A stretch of DNA of 64,000 nucleotides from DATBGO01 sp963840095 (GTDB taxonomy: Bacteria > Actinomycetota > Actinomycetes > Streptosporangiales > Streptosporangiaceae): positions 248,001 through 312,000 of the forward strand of contig CAWIXN010000002.1 in assembly GCA_963840095.1 (NCBI GenBank). The letters run 5' to 3'. Each line of letters starts with the position of its first letter. Positions within the stretch are counted from its first letter, which is position 1. Below, piece after piece: positions 16,637 to 24,503 of this stretch. The position numbers were made by a program, and so were the translations under genes. The notes below the pieces were generated by a model that was given only the letters and a program-made list of their open reading frames with translations, did not search any database and was not told the DNA's origin.

Positions 16637-17407
16637 TCAGGGGAACCTTGAGCCGCTCGCGATGATCACGGCGAGCGAGCTGGCCAGCATGAAGGGCCCG
16701 AACGGAAGCAGCGACTTCCTGGTCGCCCGGCCCGAGATCAGGAGCCCGATCGCGGCGATCGCAGCCAGCACATAACCGCCGAGCAGGCCGGCCAGCAGGG
16801 CCCTGGTTCCGAACCAGCCGAGGTAGAGGCCAACAACCCCGGACAATTTGACGTCACCCCAGCCGATGCCGGCCGGGTAGATGAACGCCTGCAGCACGAA
16901 GAACAGCCAGGCGGCGGCCATCCCGATCAGGCCGGCTACGAAATGACGCCCGCCGGCCGGCAGGAACGGGGCGCTGACGCCGAGCAAGACGAGCGCCGCC
17001 GGGTAAGAAGGCAGCGTCAGCGCGTTGGGCAGCCGCTTGCGCCTGGCATCGATGAAGGCGAGCGCCACCCCGACGGCCGCGAGGTAAAGGAAGGCGGGCA
17101 GCGCCGGGCTCGGCCCGAACCTGAGCCACAAGGCCAGGAAGAGACCCGCGGTGATCACCTCGGCGGCCGGGTACCACATTCCGAGCTCCGCCCGGTCCGC
17201 GGGACAACTCTCCCGCAGCCGCCACCAGCCGACCAGCGGGATCAGGTCGGCCGGGTGCACCGGCCCGGCGCTTGGGCGGCCTGGGTCAGGTGGCTGTTGC
17301 GGGCTGTCGCGTAACAGGATCCGGGCGGCGACCATGGCCAGACAGGAGCCGACCGTCAGGCCAGCGATCGTGAAGCCGACCGCGATGACCCATCCCGGCA
17401 CGTCCAC
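16637..17407 (-). CDS. A24-family prepilin peptidase
   Basis: 256 residues with about seven hydrophobic helices. The two catalytic Asp motifs of type IV prepilin peptidases are visible: AFIDARRKRLPNALTLPSY and GIGWGDVKLSGVVGLYLG (GxGDxK). The N-terminal methylase domain with its four-cysteine zinc site, found in full PilD, is absent or degraded; a single SCPADRAE remains. It processes prepilin-like signal peptides at the membrane, e.g. for Flp/Tad or type II secretion-like pseudopili. No pilus genes are nearby. It is convergent with murB. Confidence 0.88.
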   Translation of the reverse strand: MDVPGWVIAVGFTIAGLTVGSCLAMVAARILLRDSPQQPPDPGRPSAGPVHPADLIPLVGWWRLRESCPADRAELGMWYPAAEVITAGLFLALWLRFGPSPALPAFLYLAAVGVALAFIDARRKRLPNALTLPSYPAALVLLGVSAPFLPAGGRHFVAGLIGMAAAWLFFVLQAFIYPAGIGWGDVKLSGVVGLYLGWFGTRALLAGLLGGYVLAAIAAIGLLISGRATRKSLLPFGPFMLASSLAVIIASGSRFP

Positions 17408-17417
17408 GGTCCTCCAT

Positions 17418-17476
17418 CTGCCCGGCCCGCAGCTGCCCGGCCCGCAACTGCCCGGCCCGCAACTGCCCGGCCCAGC
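17418..17476. repeat. 15-bp tandem repeat, four copies
   Basis: CTGCCCGGCCCGCAA-like units start at 17418, 17433, 17448 and 17463, the last one decayed. The array lies immediately upstream of the prepilin peptidase start (17407), in its 5' leader. Confidence 0.85.
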
Positions 17477-17585
17477 TTGTGCGCTGTGGTCTCCCCGAGA
17501 CCATCCTGACCGGCCCGATTACCTCTACGCCATGATTTGCCGGTTATTAGGCCCTCGTCATCCTGCCATTACGGCGCCGGGCCGG

Positions 17586-17635
17586 TGATCACGGTGGCCA
17601 GGGGGTGTCGGAGCACCACCAATTCACCGTGATCA
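17586..17635. promoter_or_regulatory. 11-bp inverted repeat downstream of adenosine deaminase
   Basis: TGATCACGGTG (17586-17596) is perfectly inverted as CACCGTGATCA (17625-17635) around 28 bp, with an inner GGTG/CACC stem. It lies 15 bp beyond the stop of the minus-strand deaminase gene, so it may be a terminator without a T tract, or an operator for the prepilin peptidase gene. Confidence 0.5.
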
Positions 17636-17650
17636 TGTAAAGCTGGCGGA

Positions 17651-18709
17651 TCAAGCCTGGGTGGTCAGCGGAGCCGCCCGCTGGTGTGACTGGACCGGGG
17701 CAGCAAGCCAGGCGTCGATGCCCGCGAGCAGCCGTGACCGCGTGTCGTCCGGGGCCGCTGAGCCGCGCACCGACATCCGGGCGATTTCCGCCAGTTCCGG
17801 GTCGGACAGCCGGTGCGTCTGCCGGGCCAGCTCATACTGCGCGGTGAGCCGGGCAGCGAACAGCAGCGGGTCGTCGGCGCCGAGCGCCACCGGGATCCCA
17901 GCGTCAACAAGCTGCCTGAGCGGCACATCCGCCGGCCGCGAGGCGACGCCGAGAGCGACGTTAGAGGTGGGGCAGACCTCCAGCGTGACCTGGGCCGAGG
18001 CCAGCCGCTGCAGCAGTTCCTGGTCCTGCGCCGCGGAGACACCGTGGCCGATCCGGTCGGCGTCAAGCTCGTCCAGGCAGGCCCGTACACTGGCCGGGCC
18101 AGCCAGCTCGCCACCGTGCGGCACCGCAAGCAGGCCCGCCCGCTTCGCGATCCGGAAGGCCCGGCTGAAGTCGCGCGCCTCGCCCCGGCGCTCGTCATTG
18201 CTGAGGCCGAAGCCGACCACTCCCCGGCCCACGTACCGGCCCGCGAGCCTGGCCAGGGTGCGCGCATCGAGCGGATGCCTGGTGCGGTTGGCCGCGATGA
18301 TCACCCCGATCCCGACGCCGGTGGCAGCGGCAGCTTCCGCCGCGCCGTCGAGCACCAGTTCCACCATCGCGGTGAGGCCACCGAACCGGGCAGCGTAACC
18401 CGAGGGATCCACCTGGATCTCGAGCCAGCCGGATCCCTCCGCCCGCTCATCGAGGGCCGCCTCGTGGAACAGCCGCCGCACGTCCGACTCGGTGCGGATA
18501 ACCGAGCGCGCGATGTCGTAAAGCCGCTGGAACCTGAACCAGCCTCGCTCGTCGGTCGCGTGCAGCCGCGGCGGCCACTCGGCGACCAGCGCCTCGGGCA
18601 GGTTAGCCCGGTGCTGCCTGGCCAGCTCGACCAGGGTGGAGTGGCGCATCGAGCCGGTCAGATGCAGGTGCAGGTGCGCCTTGGGCAGCGCGTCGAGCGG
18701 CCGGGCCAT
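17651..18709 (-). CDS. add: adenosine deaminase family protein
   Basis: 352 residues. Metal and catalytic motifs of the adenosine/adenine deaminase superfamily are all present: KAHLHLHLTGSM (HxH), VPHGGELAGP (family HAGE), DRIGHGVSA and LGADDPLLF (family TDDP). It removes ammonia from adenosine or a related nucleoside using zinc. LTGS in the first motif and GADDP in the last differ a little from canonical Add, so an aminodeoxyfutalosine- or adenine-type substrate cannot be excluded. The start is near the first copy of a 57-bp repeat array that spills from the aspC 3' end. Confidence 0.85.
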   Translation of the reverse strand: MARPLDALPKAHLHLHLTGSMRHSTLVELARQHRANLPEALVAEWPPRLHATDERGWFRFQRLYDIARSVIRTESDVRRLFHEAALDERAEGSGWLEIQVDPSGYAARFGGLTAMVELVLDGAAEAAAATGVGIGVIIAANRTRHPLDARTLARLAGRYVGRGVVGFGLSNDERRGEARDFSRAFRIAKRAGLLAVPHGGELAGPASVRACLDELDADRIGHGVSAAQDQELLQRLASAQVTLEVCPTSNVALGVASRPADVPLRQLVDAGIPVALGADDPLLFAARLTAQYELARQTHRLSDPELAEIARMSVRGSAAPDDTRSRLLAGIDAWLAAPVQSHQRAAPLTTQA

Positions 18710-18721
18710 CGGCCCAGTCTG

Positions 18722-18950
18722 GCAGCCATTTGGCCGGCGCGGGCTCAGCGGGCCTGGGCGAGCAGCTTCCCCAGTCTGGGGGCCATCTGGCCGGCGCGGG
18801 CTCAGCGGGCCTGGGCGAGCAGCTTCCCCAGTCTGGGGGCCATCTGGCCGGCGCGGGCTCAGCGGGCCTGGGCGAGCAGCTTCCCCAGTCTGGGGGCCAT
18901 CCGGCCGGCGCGGGCTCAGCGGGCCTGGGCGAGCAGCTTCCCCATCCTGG
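18722..18950. repeat. 57-bp tandem repeat, four copies, including the aspC stop
   Basis: The landmark GGGCTCAGCGGGCCTGGGCG starts at 18741, 18798, 18855 and 18912, an exact 57-bp period. The last copy is the real 3' end of the minus-strand aminotransferase gene (its last residues KLLAQAR and stop at 18916). The other three are copies of this end, stop codon included, filling the space up to the deaminase start. 57 is divisible by three, so frame is preserved. Confidence 0.95.
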
Positions 18951-20124
18951 TGACGCCCTCCTGCAGGTCGTCGTCGCCAAGCGCATAGGACATCCGGAAG
19001 TATCCGGGCGTGCCGAACGCCTCGCCTGGCACCACGGCGACGTCGACCTCATCGAGCAAGAGCTCAGCGAGCTCGACGGTAGTCGCTGGCCGCCAGGCAA
19101 TTTCCCTGCCCAGCAGACTCTTGACCGACGGGTAGCAGTAGAACGCGCCCTCCGGGAGCGGGCAGATCACGCCCGGAATCTCGTTTAGCATTCCCGTCAT
19201 CAGCTGGCGGCGGCGGTCGAAGGCCGTCCGCATGGCTGCCACCGCCGACAGGTCGCCCGAGATGGCGGCCAGCGCGGCCGCCTGGGCCACATTGCAGACG
19301 TTGGACGTGAGGTGCGACTGCAGGTCAGCGACGGCTTTGGCGACGTCAGGCGGCCCGATGAGCCAGCCGACCCGCCAGCCGGTCATCGCGTAGGTCTTGG
19401 CCACCCCGTTGACGATGACGCAGCGGTCGCTGATCGCCGGGGCAGCCACCGCGATCGACGAGAACCGCGCGTCACCGTAGACCAGATGCTCGTAGATCTC
19501 GTCAGTGATGACCCAGAGCCCGTGGTCGGCGGCCCAGCCGCCGATCTCGGCGACCAGGTCGGGGGGGTAGACGGCACCGGTCGGGTTGGACGGCGACACG
19601 AAGAGCAGGACCTTGGTCCGGGGCGTCCGGTGTGCCTCGAGGTCAGCGACGGAAACCAGGTAGCCGGAACTCTCGTCCGTCACCACGGGGACTCCGGTAC
19701 CGCCGGCGAGGGCGATAGCTTCCGGGTAGGTAGTCCAGTAAGGCGCCGGGAGCAGCACCTCGTCACCCGGATCCAGCAACGTCGCGAACGCCTCATACAC
19801 GGCGTGCTTGCCGCCGTTGGTCACGATCACCTGACCGGGCGCGACCTGGTAGCCGGAGTCACGGGCGGTCTTCGCGGCGATCGCCGCGCGCAGTTCGGGC
19901 AGCCCGCCGGTGGGCGAGTATTTGTGGAATCTCGGCTCCGCGCAGGCCCGCTGCGCCGCCTGCACGATGTAGTCAGGAGTGGCGAAGTCGGGCTCGCCCA
20001 CCCCAAAGCCGATGACCGGCCTGCCAGCGGCCTTTCGCGCGCGGGCCTTCGCGTCCACGGCGAGCGTCGCCGACTCGGTGATGGCCGAGACCCGGGCCGA
20101 TATTCTGTGCTCAGAGCTACCCAT
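18916..20124 (-). CDS. aspC: pyridoxal phosphate-dependent aminotransferase (aspartate aminotransferase type Ib)
   Basis: 402 residues from ATG at 20124, chosen because homologues start near SSEHRISARVSAITESATL; an in-frame ATG at 20193 would add 23 unlikely residues. Family motifs: VIGFGVGEPDFATPDYI, KYSPTGGLPELR, the SPSNPTG loop, VITDEIYEHLVY, and the Schiff-base Lys in NGVAKTYAMTGWRVG, with PGEAFGTPGYFRMSYA binding the carboxylate. It interconverts aspartate/oxaloacetate with glutamate/2-oxoglutarate. It lies upstream of tRNA-Trp-secE as in many actinobacteria and runs in the opposite direction. Its 3' end is duplicated. Confidence 0.92.
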   Translation of the reverse strand: MGSSEHRISARVSAITESATLAVDAKARARKAAGRPVIGFGVGEPDFATPDYIVQAAQRACAEPRFHKYSPTGGLPELRAAIAAKTARDSGYQVAPGQVIVTNGGKHAVYEAFATLLDPGDEVLLPAPYWTTYPEAIALAGGTGVPVVTDESSGYLVSVADLEAHRTPRTKVLLFVSPSNPTGAVYPPDLVAEIGGWAADHGLWVITDEIYEHLVYGDARFSSIAVAAPAISDRCVIVNGVAKTYAMTGWRVGWLIGPPDVAKAVADLQSHLTSNVCNVAQAAALAAISGDLSAVAAMRTAFDRRRQLMTGMLNEIPGVICPLPEGAFYCYPSVKSLLGREIAWRPATTVELAELLLDEVDVAVVPGEAFGTPGYFRMSYALGDDDLQEGVTRMGKLLAQAR

Positions 20125-20288
20125 GGTCTCTATGGTGGCATCACCGCCGGGGTGCTCGCGGCCGCCACCGGGAAGCTGCGGCGTGCCAGTCACCCTGGCA
20201 GTTCGACGGCAGGGCTTCCGGCAACGTAGACTTCAGCATCTGGTGGCGGCCCACCAGGTGGTCGGTGCATGCCTGCACAGGCCGTCAC

Positions 20289-20362
20289 AGGGCAGTAGCT
20301 CAATTGGCTAGAGTCCCGGTCTCCAAAACCGGCGGTTGGGGGTTCGAGTCCCTCCTGCCCTG
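20289..20362 (+). tRNA. tRNA-Trp (CCA anticodon)
   Basis: Cloverleaf: acceptor AGGGCAG/CTGCCCT, D arm TAGCTCAATTGGCTAGAG, anticodon stem CCGGT/ACCGG with loop CTCCAAA (anticodon CCA at 20323-20325), T arm with GGTTCGAGTCC, discriminator G. CCA end not encoded. Its position directly before secE is the conserved actinobacterial arrangement. Confidence 0.96.
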
Positions 20363-20433
20363 CGGGTGCGGTCCGTGGGGTTACGGACCGACGGCGTCAG
20401 CCGGCAAGTGATCAGCGCTCTTCAGGTGAGGAC

Positions 20434-20688
20434 ATGGCAACACAGACACGAGGCACCGCCGCGGAAAAGCCGGCGAAGCGGGGCCGGCCGCCGAAGAAGG
20501 CGGACCGGACCACGCCTGCTGTCTTCCTGCGCCAGGTCGTCGCCGAACTGCGCAAGGTAATCTGGCCGACCCGCAAGGAGCTTGGCACCTACACCACAGT
20601 TGCACTCGTGTTCATCCTCGTCATGGTGGCGATCGTGACCAGCCTGGACTATGGGTTCACCAAGCTGGTGTTTGCCGTCTTCGGCTGA
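20434..20688 (+). CDS. secE: preprotein translocase subunit SecE
   Basis: 84 residues: a basic Lys/Pro-rich N-terminus, the conserved amphipathic FLRQVVAELRKVIWPTRKEL, and one C-terminal transmembrane helix (VALVFILVMVAIVTSLDYGF). This is the short single-helix form usual outside enterobacteria. It clamps SecY in the SecYEG channel of the plasma membrane. Followed after 203 bp by nusG. Confidence 0.95.
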   Translation: MATQTRGTAAEKPAKRGRPPKKADRTTPAVFLRQVVAELRKVIWPTRKELGTYTTVALVFILVMVAIVTSLDYGFTKLVFAVFG

Positions 20689-20891
20689 GCCTCGAGGCCG
20701 AGCGGTGATCGGCTGCCCTCGTTGGCGGCGTGATCATCGGAGGCTGGCCGGCGGCGGGGCCTGACGGGCTGGCACGGTCAGGCTGGCGCCGCCAGTCAGG
20801 CCGGAGTGCGGTCGGCCGGAGGCCGGAGTAAGGCCCGCGGCCAGTCCGCGAGGAAGAGCCAGCGCAGTAGAAGCTAAGAGAAAGAGTTACC

Positions 20892-21905
20892 GTGTCCGAG
20901 TCCGAACTGCAGGTCGGTGACCAGCCGGCCGAGCGTGCCACAGGCGGCGAGCCCGACGCATTGGGTGAGGCGGCCGCGACCAACGGCTCCGCGACCGGGG
21001 ACGGTGCGGCCGAGGGGGTCGCGACCGGGGACAGTGCGGCCGAGGGTGCCGCGATCGGGGACAGTGCGGCCGAGGACAGTGCGGCCGAGGACAGCGCGGC
21101 CGAGGACAGCGCGGCCGAGGACAGCGCGGCCGAGGGTGCCGCGACCGAGGGCAGCCGCGACGTGGAGCCGGCCAGCGAGCCTGCGGCCGGAGCTGAGTCT
21201 GAGGCCGGAGCCGAGCCTGCGGTTGCCCCGGCCGGTGAGCAGTCCGGAGGCGCCGGGTCCGCCGAGGCCAACGGCAGCGGGGCCGAGGCTGAGCCGGAAG
21301 CTGACGGGCAGGTCAGCACGGATCCGGTCGGCGAGTTCAAGTCGGAACTGCGGCGGCTTCCGGGTGACTGGTACGTGGTGCACTCCTACGCCGGCTACGA
21401 GAACCGGGTCAGGACCAACCTCGAGAGCCGCACTCAGTCACTCAACATGGAGGATTACATCTTCCAGATCGAGGTGCCTACCCACGAGGTGACCGAGATC
21501 AAGGGCGGCAAGCGGCAGCAGGTCCAGGAGAAGGTGCTGCCGGGTTACATCCTGGTCCGGATGGACCTCACCGACGAGTCATGGGCCGCGGTGCGGAACA
21601 CGCCAGGGGTGACCGGCTTTGTCGGGCTGTCCAGCAGGCCGTCTCCGCTCAGCCTCGACGAGGTGGCAGTCCTGCTGGCGCCCGAGCCTGAGGAGAAGGC
21701 GGCCAAGAAGGCCGAGACGCTGCGGGCCGCCGCGGTGGACTTCGAGGTCGGCCAGTCCGTTACCGTCATGGACGGTCCGTTCGCCACGCTGCCCGCGACC
21801 GTGAGCGAGATCAATCCCGATACCCAGAAGCTCAAGGTGCTGGTGTCGATTTTCGGCCGGGAGACACCGGTCGAGCTCTCCTTCGATCAGGTCAGCAAGA
21901 TCTGA
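20892..21905 (+). CDS. nusG: transcription termination/antitermination factor NusG with long acidic N-terminal extension
   Basis: 337 residues. The NGN domain begins near residue 157 (GDWYVVHSYAGYENRVRTNL) and the C-terminal KOW domain is FEVGQSVTVMDGPFATLPAT. It binds the RNA polymerase clamp and Rho or S10. The first about 155 residues are Ala/Glu/Gly/Asp-rich and built from repeats (DSAAEDSAAE...), much longer than the usual actinobacterial extension. GTG at 20892 follows GAGAAAGAG. Confidence 0.94.
   Translation: MSESELQVGDQPAERATGGEPDALGEAAATNGSATGDGAAEGVATGDSAAEGAAIGDSAAEDSAAEDSAAEDSAAEDSAAEGAATEGSRDVEPASEPAAGAESEAGAEPAVAPAGEQSGGAGSAEANGSGAEAEPEADGQVSTDPVGEFKSELRRLPGDWYVVHSYAGYENRVRTNLESRTQSLNMEDYIFQIEVPTHEVTEIKGGKRQQVQEKVLPGYILVRMDLTDESWAAVRNTPGVTGFVGLSSRPSPLSLDEVAVLLAPEPEEKAAKKAETLRAAAVDFEVGQSVTVMDGPFATLPATVSEINPDTQKLKVLVSIFGRETPVELSFDQVSKI
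20995..21145 (+). repeat. in-frame 15-/30-bp tandem repeat in nusG
   Basis: A 15-bp unit GAGGACAGCGCGGCC and a related 30-bp unit are iterated through the nusG N-terminal extension, encoding EDSAA blocks. All units are multiples of three, so length changes would keep the frame. Confidence 0.9.
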
Positions 21906-21935
21906 TCGGAATCAGTTAGGTAGGGAAGACAGGAA

Positions 21936-22370
21936 ATGCCTCCGAGGAAGAAGAAGATCGCTGCGGTCGTCAAGGTGCAGCTGAATGCGGGAGTGGCCAC
22001 CCCGGCGCCGCCGGTGGGCACGGCGCTCGGCCCGCATGGCGTCAACATCATGGACTTCTGCAAGCAGTACAACGCGGCGACCGAGTCGCAGCGCGGCAAC
22101 ATCATCCCGGTTGAGATCACGATCTACGAAGACCGGTCGTTCACCTTCGTTACGAAGACGCCGCCGGCTCCTGAGCTGATCAAGAAGGCCGCAGGGGTCC
22201 AGAAGGGCAGCAGCGAGCCGCACAAGACGAGGGTCGGCTCCGTCACCAGCGCACAGCTTCGCGAGATCGCGCAGGTGAAGATGCCCGACCTGAACGCCAA
22301 CTCGATCGATGCGGCCGAGAAGATCATCGCCGGAACGGCCCGTTCGATGGGGATCAAGGTCGAGGGCTGA
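21936..22370 (+). CDS. rplK: 50S ribosomal protein L11
   Basis: 144 residues, full length. KLQLNAGVATPAPPVGTALG-type start (here VKVQLNAGVATPAPPVGTAL), HGVNIMDFCKQYN and the C-terminal RNA-binding GTARSMGIKVEG. Part of the GTPase-associated centre with L10-L12 and the thiostrepton site. Lies 30 bp after nusG. Confidence 0.97.
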   Translation: MPPRKKKIAAVVKVQLNAGVATPAPPVGTALGPHGVNIMDFCKQYNAATESQRGNIIPVEITIYEDRSFTFVTKTPPAPELIKKAAGVQKGSSEPHKTRVGSVTSAQLREIAQVKMPDLNANSIDAAEKIIAGTARSMGIKVEG

Positions 22371-22417
22371 CCGCTGAAAGCGGCATGTTCCGGGGGTGCC
22401 CGGCGTTAACTATTGGT

Positions 22418-22477
22418 GAGGTCAGGCAGCTGTCTGACCTCAATCGATTCACCAGTGGCAGGGCCAGGCGCTGGCCC
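22418..22477 (+). promoter_or_regulatory. two hairpins in the rplK-rplA spacer
   Basis: GAGGTCAG (22418-22425) pairs with CTGACCTC (22434-22441), and GGGCCAG (22461-22467) with CTGGCCC (22471-22477). They lie 40-100 bases before rplA. L1 represses its own mRNA through leader structures in other bacteria, so this is a plausible autoregulatory site or a processing site, by inference. Confidence 0.5.
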
Positions 22478-22517
22478 GCTGACCACGACCTCCTAGGGCT
22501 GAAGAAGGAGTAAGACC

Positions 22518-23243
22518 ATGAAGCGCAGCAAGAGTTACCGCAAAGCAGATGAGCTGATCGACCCGGCCAGGCTGTACACCCCGGCACAGGCCGTCGCCCT
22601 GGCCAGGCAGACGTCCACCACCAAGTTCGATCCCACCGTCGAGGTCGCGCTGCGGCTGGGCGTCGACCCGCGCAAGGCGGACCAGATGGTCCGCGGCACC
22701 GTCAACCTGCCGAACGGGACCGGGAAGACTGCCCGCGTCCTGGTATTCGCGACCGGTGAGCGCGCGGAAGAGGCCATGGCCGCCGACGCCGACTACGTGG
22801 GCGCCGACGATCTGATCGAGCGCATCCAGGGCGGGTTCCTCGATTTCGACGCGGTTGTCGCGACACCTGACCTGATGGGCAAGGTGGGGCGGCTCGGCCG
22901 GGTGCTCGGCCCTCGCGGCCTGATGCCCAACCCAAAGACCGGCACCGTCACGAACGACGTCGGCAAGGCGGTCAGCGAAATCAAGGGCGGCAAGATCGAG
23001 TTCCGGGTCGACCGCCATGGCAACCTGCATTTCGTGATCGGCAAGGCATCGTTCTCTGACCGCGCGCTGGTGGAGAACTACGCGGCCGCGATCGAGGAGG
23101 TGGTCAGGCTCAAGCCGGCCGCCGCCAAGGGCAGGTACGTCAGGAAAGTCACGTTTACCACCACTATGGGCCCCGGGATATCGGTCGACCCGGGCGCGAC
23201 CCGCGGCCTGGCGGATGAGCTAGCCGACGCCGCAGCCAACTGA
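22518..23243 (+). CDS. rplA: 50S ribosomal protein L1
   Basis: 241 residues, full length. KRSKSYRKADELIDPARLYT start, LRLGVDPRKADQMVRGTV, and the signature GKVGRLGRVLGPRGLMPNPK. Binds 23S rRNA in the L1 stalk and represses its own operon in many bacteria. AAGGAG site before the ATG. Confidence 0.97.
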   Translation: MKRSKSYRKADELIDPARLYTPAQAVALARQTSTTKFDPTVEVALRLGVDPRKADQMVRGTVNLPNGTGKTARVLVFATGERAEEAMAADADYVGADDLIERIQGGFLDFDAVVATPDLMGKVGRLGRVLGPRGLMPNPKTGTVTNDVGKAVSEIKGGKIEFRVDRHGNLHFVIGKASFSDRALVENYAAAIEEVVRLKPAAAKGRYVRKVTFTTTMGPGISVDPGATRGLADELADAAAN

Positions 23244-23301
23244 TCCAGACCGGTTTCCCAACGCTGGGGAGTCCGGCCTACTGGAGCCGCGGACAATGAC
23301 T

Positions 23302-23365
23302 TGTACCGGATTTAGTGGGGACGTAGCCGACATTTCGGTTCGGCGAAACCACTGAATCCGGTACA
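23302..23365. repeat. 64-nt imperfect palindrome between rplA and rplJ
   Basis: TGTACCGGATTTAGTGG (23302-23318) pairs with CCACTGAATCCGGTACA (23349-23365): 17 bp with a single G-T wobble in RNA. The 30-nt middle contains a second stem GCCGA/TCGGC (23326-23330 with 23340-23344). No T tract follows. It could terminate rplKA transcripts, be a processing site, or be a small mobile palindromic element. Confidence 0.85.
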
Positions 23366-23520
23366 GGTGTCTAGGGGACGCGCTGTCAGCCGGTGGATTT
23401 GGCGAGCTGGGCATTGCCGCGTACGCTTGCGATCTGCCAGAGACCGCCGGCTGTTGCCGCGCTGATGCGCGGTGACCGAAGGCTCGCGACAAGCGGGCGC
23501 CTGCGCAGGTGAACGAGCTA

Positions 23521-23668
23521 GGCTGTCGCACCCGATGCTGACTCCGGGTGACGGCTGACGCCCCGTGCGCCTGCGCCGGGGCGTTTGCGTTGCCTGCCCT
23601 TCACCGGCGCCGGATATAGCCGGCCAGGCCCCGCGAGCGGGGCCGCCCCGGAACGAGAAGGGAGGCTC
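23521..23668 (+). promoter_or_regulatory. rplJL leader with attenuator-like hairpins (L10 leader candidate)
   Basis: Three stems precede rplJ: CACCC/GGGTG (about 23529-23550); ACGCCCCG/CGGGGCGT (23558-23565 with 23577-23584) followed by GTTTGCGTT-like T-richer sequence, resembling a weak intrinsic terminator; and GGCCCCG/CGGGGCC (23627-23633 with 23638-23644) right before the GGGAGG site. Leaders of rplJL in other bacteria bind the L10-L12 complex for autoregulation; that role here is inferred from position and structure. Confidence 0.6.
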
Positions 23669-24394
23669 ATGGCGAGGGCGGATAAGGTGACCGCGGTCGC
23701 GGAGATGACCGAGCGGTTCCAGAGCTCGGCAGGCGCGGTGCTCACTGAGTACCGCGGACTGTCGGTGGCGCAGCTCGGCGAGCTGCGCCGGTCGCTCGAC
23801 GGCAACGCCACGTTCGCCGTGGTAAAGAACACTCTCACCAAGATCGCCGCAAGCGAGGCGGGAGTGACGGGTGAGCTCACCGAGCTGCTCACCGGTCCGT
23901 CCGCGATCGCCTTCGTGCAGGGCGACGTGGTCGAGGCCGCTAAGGGCCTGCGGGACTTCTCGAAGGCCAACCCGCTGCTGGTCATCAAGGGCGGCGTTCT
24001 CGACGGCAAGCTGATCACGCCGGCCGAGATCGTGCGAATTGCCGACCTCGAACCGCGCGAGGTCCTGCTGGCCAAGCTGGCGGGCGCGATGAAGGCGTCC
24101 ATGGCCGGTGCGGCCGCCACGTTCGCCGCGCTCCCGGTCCAGATGGCCCGGCTGCTCGCGGCGCTCGAGGAGAAGCGCGCCGCGCAGGCGCCCGAGGGCG
24201 CCGCACCCGAGGCCACTGCGGTGGAGAGCACTGTGGTGGAGAGCACTGCGGTGGAGAGCACTGCGGCGGACGCGGGCGGCGATGCCGCTCCGCCCGCGGG
24301 CGAGAGCGCAGCGGCGCAGACCGCGACGGGCGAGAGCGCAGCGGGCGAGAGCCCGGCGGCGCAGACCGCGACGGGCGACGAAAAGGAAAGCTGA
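23669..24394 (+). CDS. rplJ: 50S ribosomal protein L10 with Ala/Glu/Thr-rich tail
   Basis: 241 residues from ATG at 23669 after GGGAGG. The core (about 1-175) is typical: KVTAVAEMTERFQSSAGAVL, TEYRGLSVAQLGELR, VKNTLTKIA and GPSAIAFVQGD. The remaining about 65 residues are a low-complexity tail (AVESTVVESTAVEST, then repeated GESAAAQTATGE). L10 anchors the L7/L12 stalk. The tail is coded by 15-bp repeats (24215-24264). Confidence 0.96.
   Translation: MARADKVTAVAEMTERFQSSAGAVLTEYRGLSVAQLGELRRSLDGNATFAVVKNTLTKIAASEAGVTGELTELLTGPSAIAFVQGDVVEAAKGLRDFSKANPLLVIKGGVLDGKLITPAEIVRIADLEPREVLLAKLAGAMKASMAGAAATFAALPVQMARLLAALEEKRAAQAPEGAAPEATAVESTVVESTAVESTAADAGGDAAPPAGESAAAQTATGESAAGESPAAQTATGDEKES
24215..24264 (+). 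repeat. 15-bp in-frame tandem repeat in the rplJ tail
   Basis: ACTGCGGTGGAGAGC-like units start at 24215, 24230, 24245 and 24260 (last diverged), encoding TAVES/TVVES blocks in the L10 C-terminus. Confidence 0.85.
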
Positions 24395-24503
24395 ACAGGC
24401 CGGCGTGCCCGTGCACTTGGGCACGCGAGGCCATGGCATTGGCAGACAGCTGCGGGCGGCGGAGGCCGTCGGCGAGACGTAGGCATACGGAGGACCCACC
24501 ATC

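Noticed and set aside
18722..18950. CRISPR array
   Set aside because: The 57-bp units are contiguous near-identical tandem copies with no unique spacers and no cas genes; they are copies of the aspC end.
23302..23365. tRNA or other structured RNA gene
   Set aside because: The fold is a simple nested hairpin without a cloverleaf or T-arm sequence.
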